DNA of 64,000 bases, from positions 496,001-560,000 of the forward strand of contig CBDDAA010000002.1 of assembly GCA_965224675.1 (NCBI GenBank), in the 5' to 3' direction. Under the pieces are notes generated by a model that had not been told where the DNA came from, did not search any database, and saw only the letters and a list, made by a program, of their open reading frames with translations. Source of the DNA: UBA7957 sp965224675. GTDB lineage: Bacteria; Pseudomonadota; Gammaproteobacteria; Granulosicoccales; Granulosicoccaceae. A program made the position numbers and the translations under genes. Every line of letters starts with the position of its first letter. The stretch's first letter is position 1. Positions 62,279-64,000 of this stretch are shown here, one piece after another.

Positions 62279-63457
62279 ATGAGTAGTACCAAATATAAAG
62301 TCTCAAGAAGAAAATTTCTAAAAGGAACTGCCGCAGCCGGCGCTGCTGCCGCAGTTGGTCCATGGGTAGTCAGCCCCAATGCGCTGGCCTCTTCGGGTGA
62401 GCTTAATGTCATGATGTGGTCTGACTATTTATCAGCCGGATTTTTCAAAGCATTCGAAGACAAGAGTGGAATTAAAATCAATTTTACCGGCATAGGCTCA
62501 AACGAAGAAATAATCAATAAAATGAAAGCGTCCAAAGGTCGTGGCATAGACATTTGCAGTCCAACCAATATGCGCTCACCACAGTGGTCCGAACTCGGGC
62601 TTTTGCAACCATTCGATTACAACAAGATCAGCACCATAAAGAACGTAAACCCTGCCATGCTCAAGGTAGGTGACCAAGAATGGAATTTTTCCGATAAGGG
62701 TTCACATTGGTTACCGTTAATCTGGGGTACTGAAGGAGTCGCATGGCGAACCGATCAATGGACACCACCGCGTGATGGGGAAATTCCAAGCTATGGCGAC
62801 ATTTGGCAGGAAGATGTAAAGGGCAAAACCATGATGCGCGTTCACTCTGGCATGTTAGGCGCAGGTCTCTACCTTGAAACCATCGGCAAACTTGACCCCG
62901 GCGCAATGAAAAAAGCCTATGATGACGAGGCAACCATGCGTAAAACCTGGCAAGTCGTAACCGATTTCTGCGTTGCCAATAAAGCGCAAGTCAAGCTTTT
63001 CTGGAATGATGCTGATTCACAAAAAAATGGTTTGTTAAACGATGGTGTTATAGTTGGGCAAACCTGGGATGGACCACCCATAACCATGATGAAAGACAAC
63101 GACCCCGTGCAATATCGTGCGCCTGTTGAAGGCTCACTGGCCTGGGTTGATGGCATGGCTCTTTCTGGTCAAGCTGAAAATATGGATGCTGTTTATGAAT
63201 TCCTCAATTACTGTTTTCAACCAGAAGTTGGGGGCCGCTCTATTGATGGCGGCAAAGATGATAGCTGGGGCAATAAAGGCCATGGCTACAATTCGGCTGT
63301 ACTGGGTGCAGATAAATTTGCCAGTGACGGATACGGTAAAGTGTTCGGCACTGTCTATCCTGGTGACTCACTTGCAAACCTATGGCCCTGGCCTAAGGAG
63401 CCACAATGGTATGCAGACGTAAGAACTGAGTTTGTCAATAAGTTCAACGCTGCATAA
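62279..63457 (+). CDS. Tat-exported extracellular solute-binding protein (spermidine/putrescine type)
   Basis: 392 residues. Tat signal SRRKFLKGTAAAGAAAAVGP with cleavage after NALA. The mature protein is PotD/PotF-like: LNVMMWSDYLSAGFFKAFED, IGSNEEIINKMKASKGRGID, LIWGTEGVAWRTDQW and VDGMALSGQAENMDAVYEFL. Export in folded form by Tat is unusual for this family, which mostly uses Sec. It follows the ureohydrolase by 208 bases, in which a 14-bp palindrome (ATCGGC-AA-GCCGAT, 62111-62124) lies. GGGG ribosome region precedes the ATG. Confidence 0.88.
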   Translation: MSSTKYKVSRRKFLKGTAAAGAAAAVGPWVVSPNALASSGELNVMMWSDYLSAGFFKAFEDKSGIKINFTGIGSNEEIINKMKASKGRGIDICSPTNMRSPQWSELGLLQPFDYNKISTIKNVNPAMLKVGDQEWNFSDKGSHWLPLIWGTEGVAWRTDQWTPPRDGEIPSYGDIWQEDVKGKTMMRVHSGMLGAGLYLETIGKLDPGAMKKAYDDEATMRKTWQVVTDFCVANKAQVKLFWNDADSQKNGLLNDGVIVGQTWDGPPITMMKDNDPVQYRAPVEGSLAWVDGMALSGQAENMDAVYEFLNYCFQPEVGGRSIDGGKDDSWGNKGHGYNSAVLGADKFASDGYGKVFGTVYPGDSLANLWPWPKEPQWYADVRTEFVNKFNAA

Positions 63458-63469
63458 TCATCCCCTTAA

Positions 63470-63495
63470 AAAACCCCTGGAAACAGGGGTTTTTT
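63470..63495 (+). terminator. Rho-independent terminator after the solute-binding gene
   Basis: Perfect 10-bp stem AAAACCCCTG / CAGGGGTTTT with loop GAAA, continuing into further T. It lies 13 bases after the stop codon. It would separate or attenuate the abundant binding protein from the downstream ABC genes, which is common in such operons. Confidence 0.9.
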
Positions 63496-63588
63496 GTATA
63501 TAGCCTGAAATAATGCAAATGATGATATTTATAACAAGAACACTTGCAATTTTTGGGATAAAGCCACTATTCGATTAGGATGGACTAG

Positions 63589-64000
63589 ATGAGCGCAGAT
63601 GTACAACTGGACAACGTCTGGATCAAATTCGATGATTTTGTTGCTGCCAGAGACGTAAATATCCACATTAAAGAAGGCGAATTCTTCAGTTTTCTCGGCT
63701 CTTCAGGCTGTGGCAAAACAACATTACTACGAGCGGTATCAGGTTTCCTGAAACCCGCCGAAGGTCGGGTCCTGATTGGCGGCAAAGATATGAAAGGCAT
63801 AGGGCCGAATAAAAGACCTACGGCCTTAATATTTCAAAATCTGGCACTGTTTCCACTAATGCCCGTATGGGAGAACATCACTTTCTCCTTGGAAGTCGCC
63901 GGGGTTGCCAAAGCACAAAGACAAAAAAAGGCCGACGAACTGCTCGAATTAATTGCCCTTTCGGGGCAAGGCGACAAAATGGTAAACGAGCTTTCAGGCG
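63589..64000 (+). CDS. ABC transporter ATP-binding protein, PotA-like, partial
   Basis: First 137 residues before the window edge. Walker A GSSGCGKTT at 37-45, Q-loop region ALIFQNLALFPLMPVWENI, and the start of the signature (NELSG) at the edge. Best fits the spermidine/putrescine or iron-type importer ATPases (PotA/FbpC group). AGGA lies about 9 bases before the ATG. The preceding binding protein and position indicate that it energises the same importer; permease genes should follow outside the window. Confidence 0.9.
   Translation, partial: MSADVQLDNVWIKFDDFVAARDVNIHIKEGEFFSFLGSSGCGKTTLLRAVSGFLKPAEGRVLIGGKDMKGIGPNKRPTALIFQNLALFPLMPVWENITFSLEVAGVAKAQRQKKADELLELIALSGQGDKMVNELSG

Overview
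The window looks like a chromosomal segment of a gammaproteobacterium of moderate, slightly AT-leaning composition. The evidence is gene order. The block leuC-leuD-leuB-asd-fimV-truA-trpF-trpB-trpA-accD-folC-SPOR-cvpA-purF, the block queA-tgt-yajC-secD-secF, the block gyrA-pheA-tyrA-aroA-cmk-rpsA-ihfB-lapA-lapB-pyrF, and the trio mtaD-ubiG-gph are all arranged as in Pseudomonas-like gammaproteobacteria. I cannot name the genus from the sequence.

Layout. 1-6.1 kb: parE (cut by the window edge and carrying a one-base frameshift), the condensin partners scpB/scpA, yciO, yciB and an exported parvulin. 6.5-10.3 kb: a periplasmic helical-repeat protein coupled to an L,D-transpeptidase, then an HD-GYP c-di-GMP phosphodiesterase. 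10.3-28 kb, all on the minus strand: purine, folate, fatty-acid, tryptophan and leucine biosynthesis genes around the pilus/polarity hub gene fimV, closed by a divergent LysR regulator with a clean palindromic box. 29-36.3 kb: aroC, the secDF-yajC translocon and the queuosine genes tgt/queA, ending at tRNA-Leu(CAA).

36.3-42.8 kb is an accessory island inserted immediately downstream of tRNA-Leu. It has no integrase. It contains a J-domain protein broken exactly in its HPD motif, a ParDE module with a frameshifted toxin, a HigBA-type module, a decayed serine recombinase, an ArdA-like antirestriction fragment, an orphan antitoxin-like gene, several unknown proteins, and two noncoding stretches built from stacked hairpins. 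The hairpin stretches sit directly upstream of the J-domain gene and the ArdA-like gene. I read this as the relic of a conjugative or integrative element.

42.8-58.6 kb returns to core genes: a CmoA-like methyltransferase, a phosphoribosyltransferase, pyrF, lapB/lapA, ihfB, rpsA, cmk, aroA, tyrA, pheA, gyrA, and on the plus strand mtaD-ubiG-gph. Two different short inverted-repeat elements (143 and 134 bp, MITE-like) follow; the first supplies the stop codon of gph. 59.2-64 kb is a guanidino-compound/polyamine locus: a MocR-type regulator, a divergent ureohydrolase, a Tat-exported solute-binding protein and the start of a PotA-like ABC ATPase that runs off the window.

Three reading frames (parE, the J-domain gene, the ParE toxin) are each broken by exactly one missing base with the homologous frame continuing afterwards. 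Because one of them is essential, residual sequencing indels are a serious alternative to real pseudogenes.
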